A DNA stretch of 64,000 nt, from positions 1 through 64,000 of the forward strand of contig CALWLJ010000010.1 in NCBI GenBank assembly GCA_944381495.1. The letters are read 5' to 3'. Below, one piece after another: positions 1 through 7,037 of the stretch; positions within the stretch are counted from its first letter, which is position 1; every line of letters starts with the position of its first letter. This stretch comes from an uncultured Mediterraneibacter sp. (GTDB lineage Bacteria; Bacillota; Clostridia; Lachnospirales; Lachnospiraceae). Under the pieces are notes generated by a model. That model was not told where the DNA came from. It ran no database searches and worked only from the letters and a program-made list of their open reading frames with translations. Made by a program: the position numbers and the translations under genes.

Positions 1-316
1 TTGTACCCCGTCGTATAACAAACGGCAAACATTTACTTCTATACATAGTATAGCAAAAACTCTAAAAAAAGCAAGTCAGAATTTTTCGGTGTTTCAACCA
101 CCATACTATGTACCTATATTATATTACGCAACTACTCATTCTATGCTACTGCACTTTCTATATCTAATCTCATTACGAATTTTTCCTGCAAAAAGTCACA
201 AAATCATTTTGTCCGTCTGGTATTATCCAGTCCGTTTCGTCCTGTTCTGTCCACAAAATCTGGACGAAACAGCACGAAAAAGCACTAAATATACCTCATT
301 TTCCGGCTCCGGCACA
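1..316. other. AT-rich non-coding stretch abutting a broken uvrB
   Basis: I see no credible gene here. The stretch is AT-rich and begins exactly where the uvrB reading frame stops matching its family. It carries a 9-bp inverted repeat, GTTTCGTCC at 234-242 and GGACGAAAC at 262-270, and several GTCC words at 210-265. Spaced repeats next to an interrupted gene are what one half of an integration site can look like, so this may be the end of an inserted element lying to the left of the window. It could also be a simple deletion scar. No integrase or terminal motif that I recognise is present. Confidence 0.35.
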
Positions 317-589
317 CTAGGACACAAAATATTCTACAGCGTTGTTCGGGAAGAACTCTTTGAACTCGCCGTAGAGCTGTGCCGCCAGAGTCTTGTTATG
401 TGCAATGATCAGCGTCGGTTTATTCAATTGCTGGATGACATTTGCCATCGTGAATGTTTTGCCGGAGCCGGTGACGCCCAGGAGGGTCTGACACTGGTTT
501 CCTTCCTTGAACCCTTTGACCAGCTGCTCAATGGCCTGAGGCTGGTCACCGGTTGGTTTGTATTCTGATACCAATTCGAAATGATCCAT
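317..589 (-). pseudogene. uvrB: UvrB N-terminal fragment (90 codons, truncated)
   Basis: UvrB is the helicase-like damage-verification subunit of the UvrABC nucleotide excision repair complex. The 90 residues match its N-terminus: [10 protein letters not shown], Walker A GVTGSGKT, then [11 protein letters not shown] and NAVEYFVS. The family continues with YYDYYQPEAY and runs to about 660 residues. Here a TAG stop follows VEYFVS directly, and the bases beyond it do not resemble uvrB in any frame. Start ATG 589 has GAGGAG 12 bases upstream. The promoter and LexA box are intact, so the break looks recent. The fragment lacks helicase motifs II-VI and cannot be functional. It could instead be one side of a gene split by an integrated element whose other half lies to the left of the window. 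Confidence 0.85.
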
Positions 590-693
590 AATTTATTCTT
601 ACTCCTCTTTCTGTTGGATTTTATTTTCATAATCCTGCAGCACTGTTTGCCTGTGACTTTGATTTTCTCCCACTGCATCAAGGGAAGTTTCCA

Positions 694-705
694 GAACAAA
701 TGTTC
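694..705. promoter_or_regulatory. LexA (SOS) box upstream of uvrB
   Basis: GAACAAATGTTC is a perfect dyad and fits the Firmicutes LexA/DinR consensus GAAC-N4-GTTC. It lies just downstream of the predicted uvrB -10 element, a normal repressor position, and uvrB is a classic SOS gene. Confidence 0.8.
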
Positions 706-712
706 TTTCCAT

Positions 713-741
713 ATTTTACTCTATATCCTATATGGTGTCAA
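713..741 (-). promoter_or_regulatory. Sigma-A promoter of uvrB
   Basis: On the minus strand, -35 TTGACA (736-741) and -10 TAAAAT (713-718) are separated by 17 bp. The LexA box lies at 694-705, overlapping the expected transcription start. Confidence 0.65.
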
Positions 742-846
742 TTCTCTAAAATATAATTTCATACATCTGCCTGTTATATTCTTCCTGTTCCCGCAGCTAA
801 TCCCATATACTTCGTTGCCATCCGATCAGATACCAAGATGAAAACA

Positions 847-867
847 GCCGCAGCACAATGCTGCGGC
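847..867 (-). terminator. Intrinsic terminator after cfa
   Basis: A perfect 9-bp stem, GCCGCAGCA / TGCTGCGGC, with a 3-base loop is followed on the minus strand by TGTTTTC. It lies about 95 bp past the cfa stop. Confidence 0.65.
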
Positions 868-960
868 CATCTGTCTTATCCATTTATTCCTTGCTATTTC
901 TTATCTTTTATCCATTATTTCTGTTTCAGCTAATAATCTCAACCAGCTTCAATCAGCGCA

Positions 961-2124
961 TCAATACCAGCGCACCATCGGCAGCTCGTTATTGATTCCT
1001 TTTGTCATCAGGATCTGATGGATATCGATGATTCCGTTATGGAATGTTGCGGCACAGGCTGCCAGGTAGAGATCCCACATACGGATAAACTTCTCGTCAA
1101 ACATCTTGCGTACTTCATCAAGGTGCTCCAGATAGTTCTTCCTCCAGCACCGGAGGGTACGGTTGTAGTGAAGCCTGAGATTTTCCACATCCATTGTATG
1201 GAAATCAAATTCCGCCATCTCATGGATCATTTCACGCAGGCTCGGCACAACTCCGCCCGGGAAAATGTATTTTTTGATCCATGCATCACCGGGATGTTCC
1301 TTTAAAGCACTGATAAAGTGAAGAAGGAAGAGACCGCCCTTTTTCATGACCTTATTTGCACACTCAAGGAAAAGTTTATAATTATCTCTTCCCACGTGCT
1401 CTACCATACCGACGCTGACAACACGGTCGAACTGTTCGCCCAGTTTCGGCAGATCCCGATAGTCCATTCGTTCTACCTTCACATAATCCTCAAGACCTTC
1501 CTCTTTGATCCGTCTCTGGCACTCTTTGTACTGTTCCTCGCTCAGGGTGATTCCTGTTCCGCGAACCTTATATTTCTTAGCGGCTTCAATCAAGAGGAAT
1601 CCCCATCCGCATCCGATGTCAAGAAGCATCATGTTTTCCTTAAGATACAGCTTTTTCAGGATGTAATCTACTTTGTTTACCTGAGCCTGATAAAGGCTGT
1701 CATCCTCATGCATGAAATATCCGCATGAATAGCTCATTGTTTCATCCAGCCACAGCTTGTAGAAATCGTTGCCGATATCATAGTGGCTGCGCACTTCTTT
1801 TTCCTGGTTTTTCTTGGAAGAAGATGTAAAAATCAGTTTCTTGAGTGCGTTCTGATCTGTGGAGAACTTGCCCATCTGTCCCAGAAAATGATCCAGAGCA
1901 TCATAGAGGTCGCCCTCGATCTCCAGGTCCCCGTTCATGTAGGCTTCTCCCAGCGCGATTGACGTGCTTGTTAGAAGATCGCTGACAGGGATTGACTTGT
2001 TAAACTTTACGGTAAAGGTGGGGTCTCCTTCTCCGATCTTGTACTCCTTTCCTCCCAGTTTTACCAGAAAGGGATTTTCATCAAATTTCTGTAAAAACGA
2101 AATCAATCCATGTTCTACTATCAT
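961..2124 (-). CDS. cfa: Cyclopropane-fatty-acyl-phospholipid synthase
   Basis: This enzyme transfers a methylene group from S-adenosylmethionine to cis double bonds of membrane phospholipid acyl chains, a membrane-hardening reaction. The 387-residue product has the family layout: an N-terminal lipid-binding part, SHYDIGNDFY near residue 115, the SAM-binding LDIGCGWG near 170, and the C-terminal GGVVPSL...HYNRTL region. I place the start at ATG 2124 (MIVEHGLISF), because an AAAGGTG ribosome site lies 6 bases upstream. The longer upstream start would place that site inside the gene. It is monocistronic, with its own terminator at 847-867. Length is normal for the family. Confidence 0.92.
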   Translation of the reverse strand: MIVEHGLISFLQKFDENPFLVKLGGKEYKIGEGDPTFTVKFNKSIPVSDLLTSTSIALGEAYMNGDLEIEGDLYDALDHFLGQMGKFSTDQNALKKLIFTSSSKKNQEKEVRSHYDIGNDFYKLWLDETMSYSCGYFMHEDDSLYQAQVNKVDYILKKLYLKENMMLLDIGCGWGFLLIEAAKKYKVRGTGITLSEEQYKECQRRIKEEGLEDYVKVERMDYRDLPKLGEQFDRVVSVGMVEHVGRDNYKLFLECANKVMKKGGLFLLHFISALKEHPGDAWIKKYIFPGGVVPSLREMIHEMAEFDFHTMDVENLRLHYNRTLRCWRKNYLEHLDEVRKMFDEKFIRMWDLYLAACAATFHNGIIDIHQILMTKGINNELPMVRWY

Positions 2125-2351
2125 TTCATTCACCTTTCCTTTCATTTCGTGCAGGCACAATCTGTCAGGATCCCATTGGCACAGCCTCCTCGGCGCTTTC
2201 CCGGGATACGGCAGCCTGTAATCATATTTAGCATTGACAATAAAACATAAGAGGATACTCCCGAGTCATCTGTTTTCCAGATTTTATCAGCAGTATCCCC
2301 ACGTAAGTATTATAAACTTTTCATAACGGATGTCAATTATTTTTTGCTTTG

Positions 2352-2381
2352 TTTACGTACCGTGGTAAAGTGTGATATACT
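2352..2381 (+). promoter_or_regulatory. Putative promoter of the GNAT gene
   Basis: TTTACG and TATACT are separated by 18 bp, with TG one base before the -10 (extended -10), about 55 bp ahead of the start codon. Confidence 0.4.
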
Positions 2382-2435
2382 GGCAGTATATGCCGACCAC
2401 GGCATTCAAACACATGGAAAAGGAGTCGATTTATT

Positions 2436-2906
2436 ATGAAAGTACGCATGGCATCAGAAAAAGACATAGACAGGATCCACGAGCTGCTGTCCCAGGTTGC
2501 ACTCGTCCACCAAAAAGGCCGGCCGGATCTTTTCAAATTCGGCCAGCGGAAATATACGGACGACCAGTTAAGAGAAATCCTCCGGGACGAAAACCGCCCC
2601 ATCTTTGCAGCTGTCGATGAAAACGACATTATGCAGGGGTATGCGTTTTGTATTTTCCAGCAACACATAAATGATAATATTCTGACCGATATCCTTACTC
2701 TGTACATTGATGATCTCTGTGTCGATGAGGCAAAGCGGGGAATGCATATCGGAAAGACTCTTTATAATGCGGTTCTTGATTTCGCAAAGGAGCATGGATG
2801 CTACAATGTAACACTAAATGTGTGGAGCTGCAATGAAAGCGCCATGAAGTTCTACCAGTCCTGCGGACTGAAGCCTCAGAAGACAGGCATGGAGGTCATT
2901 CTGTAA
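2436..2906 (+). CDS. GNAT family N-acetyltransferase
   Basis: A 156-residue single-domain Gcn5-related acetyltransferase that uses acetyl-CoA to acetylate an amine. Visible family features are the strand LYIDDLCVDEAKRG, the acyl-CoA pyrophosphate loop RGMHIGKTLYN (Q/RxxGxG/A type) near residue 110, and the C-terminal LNVWSCNESAMKFYQSCGL, where the N..A..FY pattern is typical. Start ATG 2436 follows AAAGGAG with 8-base spacing. It sits alone between its own promoter and a terminator. The substrate cannot be inferred; possibilities include a small-molecule amine or a protein N-terminus. Confidence 0.85.
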   Translation: MKVRMASEKDIDRIHELLSQVALVHQKGRPDLFKFGQRKYTDDQLREILRDENRPIFAAVDENDIMQGYAFCIFQQHINDNILTDILTLYIDDLCVDEAKRGMHIGKTLYNAVLDFAKEHGCYNVTLNVWSCNESAMKFYQSCGLKPQKTGMEVIL

Positions 2907-2969
2907 AATGGCTGTATCGTTTTCTCTGACTCGGCGACTGAACATCCAAAAGCAAAAGATCAGCAACAG

Positions 2970-3022
2970 AAAAAGGATGCTGCACGGCGGCATGTATACT
3001 GCCGCTGCACTGCATCCTTTTT
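2970..3022. terminator. Bidirectional terminator hairpin
   Basis: AAAAAGGATGC (2970-2980) pairs with GCATCCTTTTT (3012-3022), and inside is a second stem built from TGCACGGCGGCA / TGCCGCTGCA. It lies between the convergent GNAT gene and the small hypothetical gene and has T-runs on both strands. Confidence 0.75.
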
Positions 3023-3054
3023 CCGGGATTGTATAAAAAGAAAACATTATTCAT

Positions 3055-3279
3055 TTAAAAATCTGACAACTGCACCTTAATCTTGGGTGGAAGAGGCTTC
3101 TTGTTTCTCTCTGCTTCCTCCTCGGACCGGAATATATCCTTTTCCTTTCTGAAAAGGGTACCACAGATCCCGACCCGCTCCAGCAGATAACCGGAACCCT
3201 TGCGCCCTACAACCTTTGCCATGATGATCTTGTTCTCTTCATCCAGAATATAACAGGAATCGCCTCTGATATATGCCAT
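3055..3279 (-). CDS. Small hypothetical protein (74 aa)
   Basis: I do not recognise this family. The 74-residue product starts MAYIRGDSCYIL, is charged (EEEAERNKKPLPPK near the C-terminus), has no membrane segment or signal, and has two isolated cysteines. A strong ribosome site (AAGGAAGGTGAAGG) precedes ATG 3279, which is why I accept it as real. Its N-terminal half looks like a short beta-barrel (YILDEENKIIMAKVVGRKGSGYLLERV). It is transcribed convergently with the GNAT gene and lies just downstream of merR on the same strand. Confidence 0.6.
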   Translation of the reverse strand: MAYIRGDSCYILDEENKIIMAKVVGRKGSGYLLERVGICGTLFRKEKDIFRSEEEAERNKKPLPPKIKVQLSDF

Positions 3280-3361
3280 GATCCTTCACCTTCCTTCTAT
3301 GATAGAATAGCAAAGATAATTACTTTTTGCAAGACATCTGTTTTATTGTCTTTTTTCAACG

Positions 3362-4171
3362 CTACTCGACAGGTATCCAGATATTGTGCCAGTTAAAATA
3401 CTCTTCTTCCGGCCTGCACATGGCTACGATCTGTGTGATCACGTCTCCGCTTAAAGCCAGATTATGTTCTTTCATATAATCAAATGCAGGCTGAAGAACA
3501 TGATATGTAAGGAACTGGCCTGACCGGGATGACACGCTCATATAAATGCAGAGCTGCGACGGACAGTACTGAACCCTTTCTGTCTGCCGGACCTGCAGAA
3601 GGCTTGCGAACTGTTCTTCTATGCCAATTCCAAAATCAAAATCCGTCTTTCCCGCCTCAATGTCTTCTTTTCTGAACAGCGCGGTTGAAAACACGAAAGG
3701 AACTTTTTCGCACATTTGTCTGATTTCCCTCTGTTCTTCTTTTGACAGAATAAGGTCATAGTTAACCTGTGTGTTGATCCGGTATATGGCAGGACTCATC
3801 TGAATAGTCAGCTGCCGCGGCTGTTCCCGTGAATCTTTCATCAGCGACCGGTTCATACGAAGTTTTTTCAATACATTCATCTGATATATGATCTGCTGCT
3901 GAATTTTTTGTTCCTGTTCCGATAAAATATCGTCAATCTCGCCAATGTTCTCTTTCTGAAGGATTTCTGCGGTCTGCTCAATAGTGAACCCAAATCCCAG
4001 ATAACATCTGGCCCGAATAATCATATGAAGATCCCATGTCGTATAATATCGGTATCCGCTTTCCTCATTATGAACAGGACGGATAATGTTCTTTCTCTCA
4101 TAATAACGGATCGTCTCTGCCGTTATTCCAAGTATCCTTGCCATTTCTCCTATTGTGTAGGTCTTATACAT
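3362..4171 (-). CDS. MerR family transcriptional regulator
   Basis: A 269-residue MerR-type activator. The N-terminal winged helix (TIGEMARILGITAETIRYYERKNII) and the next helices (YRYYTTWDLHMIIRARCYLGFGF) are followed by a coiled-coil dimer helix around residues 75-115, then a long C-terminal effector domain resembling the GyrI/BmrR type (ends FNWHNIWIPVE). Such regulators bind small lipophilic ligands and twist a promoter with an over-long spacer. It is divergent from the SDR/MFS pair, whose promoter has exactly that architecture (4264-4294), so it almost certainly controls those genes. The ligand is unknown. There is no N-terminal metal-binding cysteine pattern. Confidence 0.85.
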   Translation of the reverse strand: MYKTYTIGEMARILGITAETIRYYERKNIIRPVHNEESGYRYYTTWDLHMIIRARCYLGFGFTIEQTAEILQKENIGEIDDILSEQEQKIQQQIIYQMNVLKKLRMNRSLMKDSREQPRQLTIQMSPAIYRINTQVNYDLILSKEEQREIRQMCEKVPFVFSTALFRKEDIEAGKTDFDFGIGIEEQFASLLQVRQTERVQYCPSQLCIYMSVSSRSGQFLTYHVLQPAFDYMKEHNLALSGDVITQIVAMCRPEEEYFNWHNIWIPVE

Positions 4172-4263
4172 TTTCTCCCAACTCTCATATCATATTAGAC
4201 TTTTGATAATATTTTATCATATTTTCAAAGTAACATTAATACATTCCAGGGCGAAACATAGTA

Positions 4264-4294
4264 TTGACTTTAAAACGGTTTGAAAGTCTATAAT
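4264..4294 (+). promoter_or_regulatory. MerR-type promoter with 19-bp spacer and operator dyad
   Basis: -35 TTGACT (4264-4269) and -10 TATAAT (4289-4294) are separated by 19 bp, the over-long spacer of MerR-activated promoters. The spacer region carries the dyad GACTTT (4266-4271) / AAAGTC (4283-4288), the expected MerR operator position. It is 50 bp upstream of the SDR start. Confidence 0.8.
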
Positions 4295-4343
4295 ATCCCT
4301 GTTAAAAGATTAACAAAATATATTACTACGGGAGTGAAAGCAA

Positions 4344-5120
4344 ATGGAAACAAAAAAAGTTGTTCTGATCACCGGCGGCGCTATGGGACAAGGAAGAGCC
4401 CATGCATACAAATACGCTGAAAATGGTTTTAATGTTGTCCTTGCGGATATGCAGGATCCAGAGCAGGATGCGTTTAAAGAAACCATAGCCGAATGTCAAA
4501 ACAAAGGAGCCGAAGTCCTGGCGATGAAATGTAATATCACTTCTACAGAAGATATGGAACATCTCTTTGCCGAAGCCTGGGAGCGTTTTGGCAGGCTGGA
4601 TGTTGTCATCGCCAACGCAGGTGTAATTAATTTCGGTTATACCTGGGAACTGACAGACGAACAGGTAGAAAAAGTAATCAATATCAACCTGATCGGCACA
4701 TGGAGAACAGATAAGTATGCAGCCCAGTATATGCTGAAACAGGGATTTGGAAGAATCATAAATATTTCCTCCACATCCGGACTGTATGGTACACCAAAAC
4801 TTGCCACCTACTGCATGTCCAAGTGGGGAATCCTCGGACTGACAAAAACTCTGGCGAAAGAAGTCGGATCAAAAGGAATCATTGTAAACGCACTCTGTCC
4901 CACAAAAGTTAAGACACCGATGTGCGAAACAATGGAATATGTTCAGTTTATCAATGATCTGACAGGGAAAAATTTCAAGACTGTAGAAGAAATGTTCAAC
5001 GGTGTTCCATTCCTGGAAGTAGAAGATATTTCATCCATGGTCTACTGGATGGGAACCAGCCGTGAGGCAGGAAAATTCAACGGCAGAGAAGTTGCCCTTG
5101 ATCTTGGAACATTACAGTAA
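4344..5120 (+). CDS. SDR family NAD(P)-dependent oxidoreductase
   Basis: A 258-residue classical short-chain dehydrogenase/reductase. The cofactor loop GGAMGQGRAHA (residues 11-21) departs from the common TGxxxGIG and resembles the GxxxGQGR form of carveol-dehydrogenase/mycofactocin-linked SDRs. Also visible are NAG (about 91-93), catalytic serines in NISSTSG (142-143) and Y156-xxx-K160. It should interconvert an alcohol and a ketone. The substrate is not evident; a steroid, terpene-like or other xenobiotic compound is plausible given the MerR effector domain and the co-transcribed transporter. Start ATG 4344 has GGGAGTG upstream. It forms a two-gene operon with the MFS gene. Confidence 0.85.
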   Translation: METKKVVLITGGAMGQGRAHAYKYAENGFNVVLADMQDPEQDAFKETIAECQNKGAEVLAMKCNITSTEDMEHLFAEAWERFGRLDVVIANAGVINFGYTWELTDEQVEKVININLIGTWRTDKYAAQYMLKQGFGRIINISSTSGLYGTPKLATYCMSKWGILGLTKTLAKEVGSKGIIVNALCPTKVKTPMCETMEYVQFINDLTGKNFKTVEEMFNGVPFLEVEDISSMVYWMGTSREAGKFNGREVALDLGTLQ

Positions 5121-5134
5121 GTGAGGTGTACAAA

Positions 5135-6358
5135 ATGAAAATTACAAAAGCAACACGCTGGCGTGTCTTTGCAGGTGTCTGGATCCAGAGCCTGTTCACT
5201 TCAGCGACAGCATTCTTCAGTCTGTTTTCCCTCCCACTGTGCAATCAGTTCGGGTGGAGCAGTTCTGATTTTTCAATGGCTTATACTATCTATATGTTTA
5301 TTTACTGTGCAGTAGGATTTCTGGGCGGTATCCTGGCAGAGAAACTCCAGCCCCGGGTAGCTATCTATATCGGACTTGTGCTTTTTGCAGGAGGCTGGAT
5401 CCTGACCGGATTCGCTGATTCCATCCCGTTCCTGTACATTGCCTATGGAATCATCGCCGGAGCTGGAGCCGGAACCATCTATCCGGCATGTCTGCCTACC
5501 GCACTGAAATGGTTCCCTGACAAAAGCGGTTCTATTTCAGGACTGGTTCAGGCCGGAGCCGCATGCGGGCCTTTCATTATGTCTCCCATCGCACAGATGC
5601 TGATCGATCATTTTGGAGCACAGCAGGCATGTATCATCCTCGGTATTGTCTTTCTGATCGGCGTAGGCGCCGTGGCCTGGATGATCGTTCCCTGCCCGGA
5701 TGGATGGACTCCGGAAGGATGGACGCCTTCGCAGACACAGAGCAAGGAGCTTCACACAAAAGATTACAATATTCCCCAGATGGTAAAGCAGCCTGTTTTC
5801 TGGGTACTGCTTGTAATGTTCATCTTTGCCAATGCAGCAGGAACCATGATGGTAAGCGCTACATCTCCCATCGCACAGAATCAGGTCGGACTGTCCGCTA
5901 TGACGGCTGCTCTGTGCGTCAGTCTTATGACTTTGTTTAACATGATCGGACGGATTGCATTTGGGTTTATCTATGACAAACTGCAGGGATGGAATTCTCT
6001 GATTCTGATTCTTGTGATCAACGGAATCTCCATGCTGATGCTGACGGTTGCCGATTCTTATCCTTACTTCATCCTCTGCATTGCTCTGGTCGGCTTCTCC
6101 TTTGGCGGACTGCTGGTTGTGTTTGCACCGATGATCAAGATCATCTTCGGTTCCAGATTCTATAACCGGAACTATGGCCTGATCTTCATCGGTTACGGGA
6201 TCGGCGCTTTCGTAGGGCCAAAGATTTCTTCCAGTTTTTACGATGCTACCGGATCGTATGTCATGGGATATATCGGTTCTGCCATTCTTGCAGTAATTGC
6301 AGTGATACTGGTTATCGTAGCAAAAAATATGGTAAAGAAGATGCCTCAGGAAAATTAA
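5135..6358 (+). CDS. MFS transporter, OFA (oxalate/formate antiporter-like) family
   Basis: A 407-residue, 12-transmembrane major facilitator. The fold opens with WRVFAGVWIQSLFTSATAFFS. The loop GGILAEKLQPR and the helix GAGAGTIYPACLPTALKWFPDKSG are typical of the OFA group (monocarboxylate/dicarboxylate antiporters). A central cytoplasmic loop (TPEGWTPSQTQSKELHTKDY) splits the two halves. I choose ATG 5135 because GTGAGGTG lies 6 bases upstream; an earlier in-frame GTG at 5126 would overlap that site. The gene begins 14 bp after the SDR stop and ends before a strong terminator, so the pair probably takes up a substrate and oxidises or reduces it. Confidence 0.85.
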   Translation: MKITKATRWRVFAGVWIQSLFTSATAFFSLFSLPLCNQFGWSSSDFSMAYTIYMFIYCAVGFLGGILAEKLQPRVAIYIGLVLFAGGWILTGFADSIPFLYIAYGIIAGAGAGTIYPACLPTALKWFPDKSGSISGLVQAGAACGPFIMSPIAQMLIDHFGAQQACIILGIVFLIGVGAVAWMIVPCPDGWTPEGWTPSQTQSKELHTKDYNIPQMVKQPVFWVLLVMFIFANAAGTMMVSATSPIAQNQVGLSAMTAALCVSLMTLFNMIGRIAFGFIYDKLQGWNSLILILVINGISMLMLTVADSYPYFILCIALVGFSFGGLLVVFAPMIKIIFGSRFYNRNYGLIFIGYGIGAFVGPKISSSFYDATGSYVMGYIGSAILAVIAVILVIVAKNMVKKMPQEN

Positions 6359-6385
6359 CAAAATAACCTTCGGTTTCCAGTTATC

Positions 6386-6433
6386 GAAAAGCCGCTGCTT
6401 TCCCGCTGTTATGCAGGAAAGCAGCGGCTTTTC
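6386..6433 (+). terminator. Strong intrinsic terminator after the SDR/MFS operon
   Basis: A perfect 18-bp stem (6386-6403 with 6416-6433, core GCCGCTGCTTTCC / GGAAAGCAGCGGC) with a 12-base loop, ending in TTTTC. Confidence 0.9.
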
Positions 6434-6471
6434 TAATCATTTTCTTCTTTTTTGAACTCGTATGAATCACA

Positions 6472-6831
6472 CTATTTTGCAAGGCTCATATGATGTCGCG
6501 TCTCCGATATTGCAGATATCCTGCTGAACTGACAGCTCCCGCCAGCAGGATCTGAACAGACACACCTGCTGCCTCGGCCCCTGGAAAACTCATCCCCAGA
6601 TTTCCTTCCATGAACCAGGCTCCGCAGCAGTACCAGAGAATAGAAGGAAGGCAGGCCCCGCAGTACAGCTATAAAAGTATCCTGAGTCAGATCCATCGCC
6701 GTTTCCCTGTGAGACACCTGACGGAATATGAAAGCATATATATCGCGATAGTACCTTTGGAGCAGTTCGCCCGCCGCTTCCCGGTCGCTCCGCCTTTTTA
6801 TCTTTTTTATCAGCTGCTCGTCTGAATGCAT
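6472..6831 (-). pseudogene. Truncated ECF-type RNA polymerase sigma factor
   Basis: Residues 1-60 (DEQLIKKIKRRSDREAAGEL, then RYYRDIYAFIFRQVSHRETA and MDLTQDTFIAVLRGLPSF) are sigma-70 region 2 of an ECF factor, including the conserved DLTQDTF. The family continues with a WLYRIA-type segment and region 4. Here the frame turns into unrelated, low-quality sequence from about residue 61 and ends at 119 without any region 4. In another frame, the final 130 bp read like the last transmembrane helix of a different membrane protein (VSVQILLAGAVSSAGYL then YRRRD). This suggests a deletion fused the 5' end of the sigma gene to the 3' end of a downstream gene. ATG 6831 still has a GAGGAAA ribosome site. 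Unlikely to be functional. Confidence 0.7.
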
Positions 6832-6940
6832 GAAAATTTCCTCATCTATCCCTGTTTTTCTCAGCAGTTATTTTATTTCACTCTGTTTACATAAGTATAT
6901 ACGAAAAAGCGACAGAAAAAGTTTTTGCAAAAGAAAAAGA

Positions 6941-6995
6941 AAGAGAGAACTGCTGCACAGATCCTCATATCATCCATACAGCAGTCCTCTCTCTT
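6941..6995 (-). terminator. Terminator after the P-type ATPase gene
   Basis: AAGAGAGAACTGCTG pairs with CAGCAGTCCTCTCTCTT with small mismatches. On the minus strand it is followed by a run rich in T (TTTCTTTTTCTTTT). Confidence 0.7.
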
Positions 6996-7037
6996 CATTT
7001 TTCCATTTTTTTCTTTTTATTTCTTTCTGTTTCTGTC

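Noticed and set aside
89..568. 159-codon plus-strand frame at the left edge
   Set aside because: Its second half is antisense to uvrB, and the first half has no ribosome site or recognisable domain.
5537..6361. Long antisense frame (274 codons) over the MFS gene
   Set aside because: Rich in His/Asp/Gln typical of an antisense shadow of a hydrophobic gene. The plus-strand protein is clearly real.
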